From positions 186,001 through 250,000 of the forward strand of contig JADJUF010000049.1 of NCBI GenBank assembly GCA_016717005.1: a stretch of DNA of 64,000 bases. Direction: 5' to 3'. Below, in pieces: positions 11,093-22,192 of this stretch. Every line of letters starts with the position of its first letter. The first letter of the stretch is position 1. Position numbers and translations under genes: made by a program. The notes under the pieces are model-generated. The model worked only from the letters and a program-made list of their open reading frames with translations. It was not told the origin of the DNA and did not search any database. The DNA comes from Myxococcales bacterium. Its GTDB lineage: Bacteria > Myxococcota_A > Polyangia > Haliangiales > Haliangiaceae.

Positions 11093-11686
11093 CTACTCGA
11101 TCCAGCGCACGACCGAGAGCCGCGCGGCCTCGTCCCGCGCCTCGTGCGGCACCCGCGCGCGCAGCGCCCGCGGCCCCTGCCACAGCACCTGGCCGCCGCG
11201 CCAGGTCACCCACGCCGCCACGGCGGCGACCTCGTCGGTGGTGGCGTCGGCGAACAGATCGATCCGGACCTCGGGCAGCTCGGTGGCGCGATCGGCCAGG
11301 AGCCCGCGCCGGTCGCTCGGCTGCAGCGGCGCGACGCTGGCGATCGGCGGGCGCGTCGCCAGGGCCGCCAGCGCCGGCGCGTCGAGCCGGACGACGTAGC
11401 CGTCGGCGCCGACCAGATCGTCGGTGGCGCCGAAGCGGGCGGCCTCGGCGGCGCGCTCCTCCGCGCTGCCCCGCACCCGCACCACGTAGGCGCCGCGGTC
11501 CTCGGGCGCGTAGCGCTCGATCGCCTCGGGGTACGACCACAGCGCGATCGGCGCGCCGGCCGGGGTCAGCCGCGCCCACGGATCGGGGGCCGGCACCACG
11601 GACCGCGGCGACGAGCCGCAGGCGGCGCCGATGACAAGCGCGAGCACGAGCGCGAGCGCGCCGCGTGAACCCCGCGCGCCGCTCAC
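11093..11686 (-). CDS. Lipoprotein resembling a stand-alone S8-protease propeptide (I9-like)
   Basis: The 197-residue protein uses a GTG start complementary to 11684-11686 and has the lipoprotein signal LALVLALVIGAACGSSP. The mature part follows the pattern of tandem propeptide domains that precede myxobacterial subtilisins: YVVRVRGSAEERAAEAARFGA, then LAALATRPPIASVAPLQPSDRRG, then LPEVRIDLFADATTDEVAAV, closing on LSVVRWIE. In the full proteases this last motif leads into the catalytic domain; here the gene stops immediately after it. It may be a free inhibitor/chaperone acting in trans, or the remnant of a protease. Its GTG overlaps the cyaY stop codon (GTGA), implying coupled translation with frataxin. 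Family assignment is from pattern memory only. Confidence 0.65.
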   Translation of the reverse strand: MSGARGSRGALALVLALVIGAACGSSPRSVVPAPDPWARLTPAGAPIALWSYPEAIERYAPEDRGAYVVRVRGSAEERAAEAARFGATDDLVGADGYVVRLDAPALAALATRPPIASVAPLQPSDRRGLLADRATELPEVRIDLFADATTDEVAAVAAWVTWRGGQVLWQGPRALRARVPHEARDEAARLSVVRWIE

Positions 11687-12000
11687 AGCGTGACGTCGAC
11701 CCCGGCCCGCTCCCGCAGCAGCCGCGTCACGGTCGCGCGCAGCTCGTCGCCGGTGCGCGCCGCCAGCCACCGGCCGTCGTCGAGGGGATCGAAGTGCCAG
11801 GCGGTGGCCACGGCCGCCATCCAGATCTGGCCGGCGGCGCGGTGGCTGTTGATCACGACCCGGGTCCCGTCGCGGAGGTCCAGCCGCAGGACGCCGGCGC
11901 TGGTCGAGACCTCGACCAGATCGGGGTCGAGTTCCCCGAGCTGCTCCTCGAGGTAGGTCAGCTCGGCGTGCGCGCGGGAGTCGAAGCCGGAGTCGTCCAC
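11683..12000 (-). CDS. cyaY: Frataxin homologue CyaY
   Basis: The 105-residue protein matches bacterial frataxin in length (E. coli CyaY, 106 aa) and motifs. The acidic helix LTYLEEQLGELDPDLVEV is the iron-binding face. It is followed by strand pattern GVLRLDLRDGTRVVINSHRAAGQIWMAA, with the conserved IN-x-H and QIW, then WHFDPLDDGRWLAARTGDEL. CyaY is an iron-binding modulator of the cysteine desulfurase in Fe-S cluster assembly. The start is taken as the GTG complementary to 11998-12000 (VDDSGFDSRAHAEL). The divergent kinase gene starts only 37 bp away, so the two promoters overlap. A cysteine desulfurase lies far away at 58231-59364. Confidence 0.9.
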   Translation of the reverse strand: MDDSGFDSRAHAELTYLEEQLGELDPDLVEVSTSAGVLRLDLRDGTRVVINSHRAAGQIWMAAVATAWHFDPLDDGRWLAARTGDELRATVTRLLRERAGVDVTL

Positions 12001-12037
12001 CCCGATCGTGTAGCACTTTTCGGATACACTGCGCGGG

Positions 12038-13498
<1,461 letters not shown>

Positions 13499-13558
13499 CC
13501 GCGCGCCCCCACGGCGGACCGCGCGCCCCCGCGGCTGCCCGCGCGCCCGCGCTTCTGC

Positions 13559-14508
13559 GAAGGACATCCACGCGTGTGCCAGGCCGGCCGGAGCCCGCGC
13601 GGTCGAGCACCCGCCGCAGCTCGCGCTCCGCCTCCGGGCGGCGTGGCACCTCGACAACTTCGTGATCGCTCGCCAGGAGCGCATCGATGGCTCGGCCGGC
13701 ACGAACCTGCCGCTCGACGCGACGCAACGGATCACCCACCGCCCGGCTGCCCGCGCGCCCCCGCGGCTGCCCGCGCGCCCCCACGCGACGCAACGGATCG
13801 CCCACCGCCCGGCGGCCCGCGCGCCCCCGCGGCCCCGCGGCTGCCCGCGACTGCCCGCGCGGCTGCGAAGGACATCCGCGCGTGTGCCAGGCCGGCCCGA
13901 GCCCGCGCGGGCGCGCACCCGCCGCAGCTCGCGCTCCGCCTCCGGGCGGCGTGGCACCTCGACGACTTCGTGATCGCTCGCCAGGAGCGCATCGATGGCT
14001 CGGCCGGCACCAACCTGCCGCTCGACGCGACGCAACGGATCGCCCACCGCCCGGCTGCCCGCGCGCCCCCGCGGCGGCCCGCGGCTGCCCGCGGCGGCCC
14101 GCGGCTGCCCGCGGCGGCCCGCGGCTGCCCGCGCTTCTGCGAAGGACATCCGCGCGTGTGCCAGGCCGGCCCGAGCCCGCGCGGGCGCGCACCCGCCGCA
14201 GCTCGCGCTCCGCCTCCGGGCGGCGTGGCACCTCGACGACTTCGTGATCGCTCGCCAGGAGCGCATCGATGGCTCGGCCGGCACCAACCTGCCGCTCGAC
14301 GCGACGCAACGGATCGCCCACCGCCCGGCTGCCCGCGCGCCCCCGCGGCGGCCCGCGCGCACCCACGCGACGCAACGGATCGCCCACCGCCCGGCGGCCC
14401 GCGCGCCCCCGCGGCCCCGCGACTGCCCGCGCGGCTGCGAAGGACATCCGCGCGTGTGCCAGGCCGGCCCGAGCCCGCGCGGGCGCGCACCCGCCGCAGC
14501 TCGCGCGC
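13559..14508. repeat. ~300-bp tandem repeat, 3.2 copies
   Basis: The anchor GAAGGACATCCGCGCGTGTG begins at 13559 (one base different), 13867, 14141 and 14439, giving periods of 308, 274 and 298 bp. The shared unit of about 190 bp is nearly identical between copies. It contains the palindrome GCCCGCGCGGGC and runs through CTCGACGCGACGCAACGG. Length variation comes from a variable block of short GCGGCTGCCC / GCGCGCCCCC repeats between units. The fourth copy is cut after ~70 bp, where the end of the transposase gene begins. Periods that are not multiples of three argue against a coding role. The stretch 13499-14543 contains nothing else. Confidence 0.9.
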
Positions 14509-14543
14509 CCACGATTGCCTCGAGCCTCGCTGACCACCCTCGG

Positions 14544-15278
14544 TCACCCGTCGATCGCCCCCGGCACCTGCCACAGGCTCGGCGGCGCGCCGCCGCGGCG
14601 CCAGCCGTCGGCGAGCAGCCACGTCTGCGGCCGCGCTGACGGCAGCGGCTCGAAGCCGCGCGGCCACGCGAACGGCACGCTGTCGCGCTCGGCCCAGCCG
14701 ACGAACCACACCGCGGTCGAGTACGGGTCGACCTGCGCGCGGCGCTGACCGAGCGCCGGGTGATCGGCGCGGTGCCGCCGCCAGTTGTTGAGCACGTACG
14801 CCAGCGCATTGCGCGCCTGGCGCGGAGTCGTGATCGGCGTGGCGTGGTAGCGCGCCGCGAACACCCGGCCGCGGCGCTTGACGCCACGCTCCTCGGAGAT
14901 CGCCAGGTTCAGCCGCCGCGCCGCCGAGATGCACAGGCCGCGCACGCCGTTGGCCAGCGCGATCCGGTCATCCGCCTCACACAAGAGGTGGATGTGGTTG
15001 CCCTGGATCGACACGTGGACCACGCGGAAGTCGTGACGCCCAAGCGCGCGGACCATCGCCCAGCGCATCGCTTGATACGCGCTGCGCCGCCGCAGCCGCC
15101 CGACGTCGCCGACGACCTTGAGCACGACGTGCACCGGCTGCCGCGGATCGTGGACCGGCCGCGCGCGATGCGGCGGCGTCGGCGCGCCTCGGCGCTTGCG
15201 GCCCGCACCCTTGCGCCGACCGCCATGGCCGACCCGCGTCTTGGTCACTACGAACTCCAGTTGCCGCCGCCCAGTCAT
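14544..15278 (-). CDS. REP-associated tyrosine transposase (RAYT / Y1 Tnp family)
   Basis: The 244-residue protein belongs to the single-stranded HUH transposase superfamily. The metal-binding motif is IQGNHIHLL (His95 and His97), and a candidate nucleophile Tyr161 lies in ALAYVLNNWRRH, at the position expected for IS200/RAYT proteins. The N-terminus is strongly basic (KTRVGHGGRRKGAGRKRRG). Such enzymes are domesticated relatives of IS200 that act on REP hairpins. Here the gene is bordered by a 300-bp tandem repeat at its 3' end and a decayed copy of its own 5' end upstream. Start: ATG complementary to 15276-15278, within a palindrome and very close to a good promoter, so the message is probably leaderless. 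Whether it is still active is unknown. Confidence 0.85.
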   Translation of the reverse strand: MTGRRQLEFVVTKTRVGHGGRRKGAGRKRRGAPTPPHRARPVHDPRQPVHVVLKVVGDVGRLRRRSAYQAMRWAMVRALGRHDFRVVHVSIQGNHIHLLCEADDRIALANGVRGLCISAARRLNLAISEERGVKRRGRVFAARYHATPITTPRQARNALAYVLNNWRRHRADHPALGQRRAQVDPYSTAVWFVGWAERDSVPFAWPRGFEPLPSARPQTWLLADGWRRGGAPPSLWQVPGAIDG

Positions 15279-15285
15279 GATTGGG
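15270..15285. promoter_or_regulatory. Palindrome over the RAYT start codon
   Basis: CCCAGTCATGATTGGG spans the transposase ATG and is palindromic except for one pair. The decayed copy at 15533-15548 has the perfect form CCCAATCATGATTGGG at the same place. Retention in both copies suggests a recognition site or autoregulatory hairpin in the message. Confidence 0.55.
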
Positions 15286-15287
15286 CC

Positions 15288-15315
15288 AATATATACTTTA
15301 TTATGATGTTGTCCA
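15288..15315 (-). promoter_or_regulatory. Sigma-70-like promoter for the RAYT gene
   Basis: On the minus strand, TGGACA (15315-15310) and TATATT (15293-15288) are separated by 16 bp, each five of six to consensus. This AT-rich island is striking against the surrounding GC content. The -10 ends nine bases before the ATG, so transcription should begin at or just before the start codon, leaving no Shine-Dalgarno. Confidence 0.6.
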
Positions 15316-15362
15316 GCGGACGATGAGGCGAAATATCGAATGTCGAGTTTGGGCTCGGGCGA

Positions 15363-15560
15363 CGGCGGCGACGACCTTCAGCACGACGTGCACCGGCTGC
15401 CGCGATCGCGGACCGGCCGCGCGCGATGCGGCGGCGTCAGCGCGTTTCGGCGCTTGCGGCCCGCACCCGTGTGCCGACTCCGTGGCCGACCCGCGTCTTG
15501 GTCACTTCCAACTCCAGCGGCTGCCGCCGCCGCCCAATCATGATTGGGCTGATATTTGCC
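15363..15560 (-). pseudogene. Decayed 5' copy of the RAYT transposase
   Basis: This segment repeats the first ~170 bp of the intact transposase plus its upstream region. Both share GACGACCTTxAGCACGACGT, GCACCGGCTGCCGCG, the GGACCGGCCGCGCGCGATGC block and the start-codon palindrome. The minus-strand reading begins MIGRRRQPLELEVTKTRVGH, matching MTGRRQLEFVVTKTRVGH of the intact protein, and then loses frame through small indels. The 3' three quarters of the gene are absent. It is separated from the intact gene's start by ~85 bp in direct orientation, so it is a partial tandem duplicate. Confidence 0.8.
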
Positions 15561-15572
15561 TTATGGTGATCG

Positions 15573-16467
<895 letters not shown>

Positions 16468-16492
16468 TCCGCGCAGCGGATCAGGACGCGGA

Positions 16493-17016
16493 CTGGCTCC
16501 CGGAGCGCTGATGGAGTTGACGCGGTGTGGACAGCCCACCGCAGCCAGCGATGGCGGCGAGCTGAGCGCGGCGATGGGCGGTGTGGCTGCCCACACCGCT
16601 TGGACACCGGCGAGGCGCACATGCGGGCGGCCGCGATCGAGTTGGCGCCGGTGCCCACAACCCCACAGCGCTTGCCGGCCCGTGATCTCTTTTGATCCTT
16701 GAGAGAGAGAACGCCGGGACGGACCCGATCCCGGCAACCTGGACGGGCGGCGCACCGGGGGGCGCCAACCTGGATTGCATCGGGTCCAGCGACCTCACGG
16801 TCTCTGGAGATCAAGATAACTCACGGAACCGGCGGGCGCTGTGGGGTTGTGGGCACCGGCGCCAACGCCAAGCGGCCGCCCGCATGTGCGCCTCGCCGGT
16901 GTCCAAGCCGGGGTGGGCAGGCGCACCGCCAACACGACCGACCAGCTCGCCACCACCGCCATGCGCGGTGCGGCTGTCCACGCCGGCGGCAACTCCATCA
17001 GCGCTCCGGGAGCCAG
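16493..17016. repeat. ~520-bp imperfect palindrome (200-bp inverted arms)
   Basis: The two arms, about 16493-16693 and 16811-17016, are inverted copies. A 37-bp block at 16598-16634 is exactly the reverse complement of 16872-16908. Others match around GGCGCCGGTGCCCACAACCC (from ~16645) and the outer ends CTCCCGGAGCGCTGATGGAG (16497-16516 versus 16993-17012). Weaker symmetry continues inward to a centre near 16753 (the TTGATC and GGACCCGAT pairs). It separates the G-rich tract from the 33-bp array, whose first unit shares the palindrome's outer edge (GGAGCCAG). No open reading frame with coding character is seen. Confidence 0.88.
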
Positions 17017-17690
17017 CGGCGACCGCCACCCGCGCGCGCCAGGAGCCAGCGGCGACCGCCACCCGCGCGCGCCAGGAGCCAGCGGCGACCGCCACCCGCG
17101 CGCGCCTGGAGCCAGCGGCGCCCGCCACGCGCGCGCCGGGCGCCAGCGCCTACCGCCACCCGCGCGCGCCGGGAGCCAGCGGCGACCGCCACCCGCGCGC
17201 GCCAGGAGCCAGCGGCGACCGCCACCCGCGCGCGCCAGGAGCCAGCGGCGACCGCCACCCGCGCGCGCCAGGAGCCAGCGGCGACCGCCACCCGCGCGCG
17301 CCAGGAGCCAGCGGCGACCGCCACCCGCGCGCGCCAGGAGCCAGCGGCGACCGCCACCGCGCGCGCCAGGAGCCAGCGGCGACCGCCACCCGCGCGCGCG
17401 TGGAGCCAGCGGCGACCGCCACCCGCGCGCGCCAGGAGCCAGCGGCGACCGCCACCCGCGCGCGCCAGGAGCCAGCGGCGACCACCACCCGCGCGCGCCA
17501 GGAGCCAGCGGCGACCGCCACCCGCGCGCGCCAGGAGCCAGCGGCGACCGCCACCCGCGCGCGCCGGGAGCCAGCGGCGACCGCCACCCGCGCGCGCCGG
17601 GAGCCAGCGGCGACCGCCACGCGCGCGCGCCGGGAGCCAGCGGCGACCGCCACCCGCGCGCGCGCCAGCCACGACCGTCACGCGTGCGCG
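17007..17690. repeat. 33-bp tandem repeat array, ~20 copies
   Basis: The unit starts GGAGCCAGCGGCGACCGCCA and ends CCCGCGCGCGCCA (33 bp); about twenty copies run head to tail with few substitutions. At least one unit near 17350 is 32 bp and several near 17110-17160 are degenerate, so no frame is kept throughout, which argues against a repeat protein. There are no unique spacers, so it is not CRISPR. From 17690 to ~17896 the sequence is unique, with a small palindrome around GCGATCACTCGATGATCGC. Confidence 0.9.
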
Positions 17691-17896
17691 CCAGGAGCCA
17701 GCCGCGCCGGGGCGCAGCCGCAGCCGCGATCACTCGATGATCGCCAAGGTCATCGTCCACGACGTCGATCACCACAGCGCGATTCGTCGGGCGGGCCGCT
17801 GCCTCGTGATCGAGTGGCCCCGGACCAACCTCCCATTCCTGCGCGACGCGCGCGAGCAAGCCGTGACCGCACGCCGCGGCGCCCGGGCGAGCTGCG

Positions 17897-18232
17897 ACCG
17901 CAACTCGTGCGCGCGCCAGCCGTGACCACGATACACACGCCATCCGCGCCCGTGCCCGTGACCGCAACTCGCGCGCCAGCCGTGACCACGATACGCACGC
18001 CAGCCGCGCCCGTGCCCGTGACCGCAACTCGTGCGCCAGCCGCGACCGCGCCGCGCACGCCAGCCGCGCCCGTGCCCGTGACCGCAACTCGTGCGCGCGC
18101 CAGCCGTGACCGCGCCGCGCACGCCAACCGCGCCCGTGCCGGCGGCCGCAGCTCGTGCGCGCGCCAGCCGTGACCACGACGCGCGCCCCGACCGCACCCG
18201 TGCCCGCGACCGCAACTCGCGCGCGCTAGCTG
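17897..18232. repeat. 60/64-bp tandem repeat array, ~5 copies
   Basis: The word CCAGCCGTGACC (or CCAGCCGCGACC) recurs at 17916, 17976, 18036, 18100 and 18164, giving periods of 60, 60, 64 and 64 bp. Each unit also holds CGCCCGTGCCCGTGACCGCA followed by ACTCGTGCGC. The four-base expansion changes frame, so it is probably non-coding. It ends about 120 bp before the stop codon of the next minus-strand gene. Confidence 0.85.
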
Positions 18233-18313
18233 GGCCTGCGGCCGCGACGCGCGGGCCGACCCCGCCCCGCGACCGTCGACCTGTCCCGCCCGTCTGCCGG
18301 CAGCCGCGCCAGG

Positions 18314-18333
18314 GAGGAGCCCGCGAGCTCCTC
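18314..18333 (-). terminator. Hairpin downstream of the poly-Gly envelope gene
   Basis: GAGGAGC (18314-18320) pairs with GCTCCTC (18327-18333) around a 6-nt loop, just past the stop codon of the minus-strand gene ending at 18352. There is no T-run. A hairpin with the same stem sequence follows the outer-membrane gene at 39776. Confidence 0.4.
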
Positions 18334-18351
18334 GACCCGACGTCGGACGTC

Positions 18352-19845
<1,494 letters not shown>

Positions 19846-20100
19846 GCGGGAGTACGTAGCACGGCGCCCCCTGCGATTGGCGGTTTTTGGCGTCCCACGA
19901 CAGACCGGGACAGGCGCCCGACCCGTCGGGGGCGGCCGCCCACCGAGACAGCCGGTCCCGCCCCACCTGCCCATCGCCGCGGCTCGTCACCGCTCGGCCA
20001 TCCAGGACTCGCCCCGGCGCCGGGAGCACGCGCCCCCCAGACCCTCCCCCCCTCCAACACCCGGGGTACAGCCCCGGCCGCGGCGACGCGCCGCCGCCGG

Positions 20101-21174
20101 TCACCGCTCGGTGATGAAGAACTCGACCCGGCGGTTCTGGGCCCGCCCGTCCTTGGTCCGGTTGTCGGCGATCGGCACGGTCTCGCCGAAGCCCTGGGCC
20201 GCCATGCGGAACCCGTCGACGCCGCGGGCGATGAGGTACTTGCGCACCGAGTCGGCGCGCTTGCCCGACAGCTTCATGTTGAACTTGTCGGAGCCCTGGC
20301 TGTCGGTGTGGCCCTCGATGCGGACCTTGATGGTCGGGTTGTCGGCCAGCGCCTGGGCGACCTCGTCGAGCATCCTGAAGCTGACGCGCTTGATCGTGGC
20401 CTTGCGGGTGTCGAAGTAGACCGTCTGCGACAGCTCGATCTTGTCCTGCGTGACGACGATCAGCGTGTACTTCTGCGGGCAGCCGTCGGCGGTCTGGGCC
20501 GGCTCGGCCGGGCACTTGTCGATCGCCTGCGGGCACTCGGGCACGCCGTCACCGTCGTTGTCGCAGTCCGGGCAGCCGTCGTCGTCGGCGAACCCGTCCT
20601 TGTCCTCGGCCTCGTCGGGGCACTGATCGATCTTGTCGGCGATGCCGTCGCCGTCGTTGTCGGGGTCGGGGCAGCCGTCGGTGTCCTCGGTGCCGTCGCG
20701 ATCCTCGGGCTCGTTCGGGCAGTCGTCGATCTTGTCGGCGATGCCGTCGGAGTCGTTGTCGTCCTCGGGGCAGCCGTCCTGGTCCTCGAAGCCGTCCTTG
20801 TCCTCGGGCACGCGCGGGCAGTCGTCGTCGGTGTCGAGGATGCCGTCGCCGTCGAAGTCCGACGGCTTGGGCTCGTCGGGCGGCGTCGCGGTCGGGTTGC
20901 ACAGGTCCTTGGGCGACTTCTCGACCGCGGCCCGGGCGTTCTGCTCGGCGATCGCCGCCTCGCGCTTGGCCGGGAAGTAGTTGCCCTGCGACAGCGCCTC
21001 CTTGGCGAAGTCGTTGTGGGCCTCCGCCATCGCGAGCTCGACCGGCGCGCACCGGCGGGCGCCGTTGGCGCGCGCGGTCTTGATCAGCTCATCGACCGTG
21101 CCGGTCCGCGCGCGGACCTTGGTGCCGGCGCACCCGGCGACGACGATCAACAGGATCAGGAGCGCGCGCCTCAC
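20101..21174 (-). CDS. OmpA-family lipoprotein with thrombospondin type 3 calcium repeats
   Basis: This 357-residue protein starts at a GTG overlapping the stop of the upstream gene (GTGA). It has the lipobox VAGC (MRRALLILLIVVAGC), a DUF4398-like helical segment (ELAMAEAHNDFAKEALSQGN), and four to five TSP3 repeats (DFDGDGILDTDDDCP, DNDSDGIADKIDDCP, DNDGDGIADKIDQCP, DNDGDGVPECP). It ends in an OmpA C-terminal peptidoglycan-binding domain (VYFDTRKATIKRVS ... IEGHTDSQGSDKFNMKLSGKRADSVRKYL ... NRRVEFFITER). It likely links the outer membrane to the cell wall, with Ca2+-stiffened spacers. This domain order is common in Myxococcota. Confidence 0.93.
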   Translation of the reverse strand: MRRALLILLIVVAGCAGTKVRARTGTVDELIKTARANGARRCAPVELAMAEAHNDFAKEALSQGNYFPAKREAAIAEQNARAAVEKSPKDLCNPTATPPDEPKPSDFDGDGILDTDDDCPRVPEDKDGFEDQDGCPEDDNDSDGIADKIDDCPNEPEDRDGTEDTDGCPDPDNDGDGIADKIDQCPDEAEDKDGFADDDGCPDCDNDGDGVPECPQAIDKCPAEPAQTADGCPQKYTLIVVTQDKIELSQTVYFDTRKATIKRVSFRMLDEVAQALADNPTIKVRIEGHTDSQGSDKFNMKLSGKRADSVRKYLIARGVDGFRMAAQGFGETVPIADNRTKDGRAQNRRVEFFITER

Positions 21175-21569
21175 GGCTTTCCCTCCAGCGCGGCCGGGGT
21201 CTCGTCGTCGACGACCGGCGCCAGGCCGCCGCCACCGCGCGCGGGGCTGGGGGCGCGCCGCGGCGGCGTGATCTCGTCCATCAGGCTCGGGTCGGCGGCG
21301 CGCCGGATCGCGTCGACCTTGGCGTGCTCGGCCGCGTCGGTGGCCAGCCGGCCGAAGCGGTTGGCGGCCTGGAAGTTGGCGTGGGCCGCCTCCTCGCGCG
21401 CCTTGTGCAGGTACTCGATCGAGCGGGTCCACCAGTACGGCGCGAACCGCGCGGCGTCGACGGACCGGGCCTCGTCGACGGCGTTGGCCGCCGTGCGGGT
21501 CACGCCGCTGACGTACTCGATCGGTCCGCACGCGGCGAGGGCGACGAGGAGCACGAGCGCGCGACGCAT
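21171..21569 (-). CDS. DUF4398-type lipoprotein
   Basis: The 132-residue product begins MRRALVLLVALAACGP, a clear lipobox. The helix YWWTRSIEYLHKAREEAAHANFQAANRFGRLATDAAEHA matches the DUF4398 pattern usually found next to or inside OmpA-like proteins. The C-terminus is Pro/Arg-rich and disordered. It overlaps the OmpA gene by four bases and is certainly co-translated with it, so a shared role in envelope anchoring is inferred. Confidence 0.8.
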   Translation of the reverse strand: MRRALVLLVALAACGPIEYVSGVTRTAANAVDEARSVDAARFAPYWWTRSIEYLHKAREEAAHANFQAANRFGRLATDAAEHAKVDAIRRAADPSLMDEITPPRRAPSPARGGGGLAPVVDDETPAALEGKP

Positions 21570-21586
21570 CTCGCTCTGGAGTACCA

Positions 21587-21609
21587 CCTTGACCGGAATA
21601 CGGTCAAGG
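21587..21609. promoter_or_regulatory. Perfect 9-bp inverted repeat upstream of the DUF4398-OmpA pair
   Basis: CCTTGACCG (21587-21595) and CGGTCAAGG (21601-21609) flank a 5-bp loop, 18 bp before the DUF4398 start codon. It could be an operator or a 5'-UTR hairpin; there is no T-tract for a terminator of the upstream membrane-protein gene. Confidence 0.4.
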
Positions 21610-21640
21610 ATTCCAAGGCCTTGACGTTGGCGTTGGGCGC

Positions 21641-22186
21641 TCACCGGGACCGCACTCGCCGGCTGTCGCGCGACAGCTCGATCGCGACGTACACCGCGGC
21701 CGCCGCGGTCGCCACCGACGACACCAGGATCGCCCAGCCCAGCTCGACGCTCATCAGCCGACCGACCACGCCGTCCTGGTACGCCTGATAGCTCGACGCC
21801 GCGACCAGCCGCGGGAACAGCGCCGCGACCGCGACCGCCGCCGCGACCGCCACGCCGATCGTCCCGTACAGGTGCGTGCGCGCGCGGTCGGCGCGCACCA
21901 GCGCCGCGCCCAGGTACCACCCGCCGATCACGACGAGGCCGTGGCACACCACCAGCGGGACGACCGCCAGCCCCGGCACCTTGGCCGGGTCGACGAGGTA
22001 GTGCGCGGTCCAGGCGGGGTGGACGACGTAGAAGTACAGCGCGATCGGCACGGTGATGATCGCGGCGTTGGCGAGCACGAGCAGGATCGCGGGCGGCGCC
22101 GACGGGCCGTCCGCCCGGATCCGATCGCGCCCGACCCGGGCGTAGACCAGCCCGAGGGCCAGCTGGACGAGGAGCGCGACTAGCAT
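21641..22186 (-). CDS. Integral membrane protein, 181 aa
   Basis: About four to five hydrophobic helices are visible (MLVALLVQLALGLVYA; PPAILLVLANAAIITVPIAL; VPGLAVVPLVVCHGLVVIGG; IGVAVAAAVAVAALF; ELGWAILVSSVATAAAAVY), with short charged loops and a basic C-terminus. No family recognised. It starts 6 bp after the stop of the glycosyltransferase gene, so the two are probably one transcript. Confidence 0.72.
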   Translation of the reverse strand: MLVALLVQLALGLVYARVGRDRIRADGPSAPPAILLVLANAAIITVPIALYFYVVHPAWTAHYLVDPAKVPGLAVVPLVVCHGLVVIGGWYLGAALVRADRARTHLYGTIGVAVAAAVAVAALFPRLVAASSYQAYQDGVVGRLMSVELGWAILVSSVATAAAAVYVAIELSRDSRRVRSR

Positions 22187-22192
22187 GGACCT

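Noticed and set aside
13559..14508. Minus-strand coding of the 300-bp repeat (VERQVGAGRAIDALLASDHE)
   Set aside because: It looks protein-like in one frame, but periods of 308, 274 and 298 bp put successive units in different frames and no start or function could be supported.
14544..15278. Diversity-generating retroelement or group II intron explaining the repeats
   Set aside because: No reverse transcriptase (YxDD) frame exists in the region; the only enzyme is an HUH/Y1 transposase.
17007..17690. CRISPR array
   Set aside because: The 33-bp units are contiguous with no unique spacers, and there are no cas genes.
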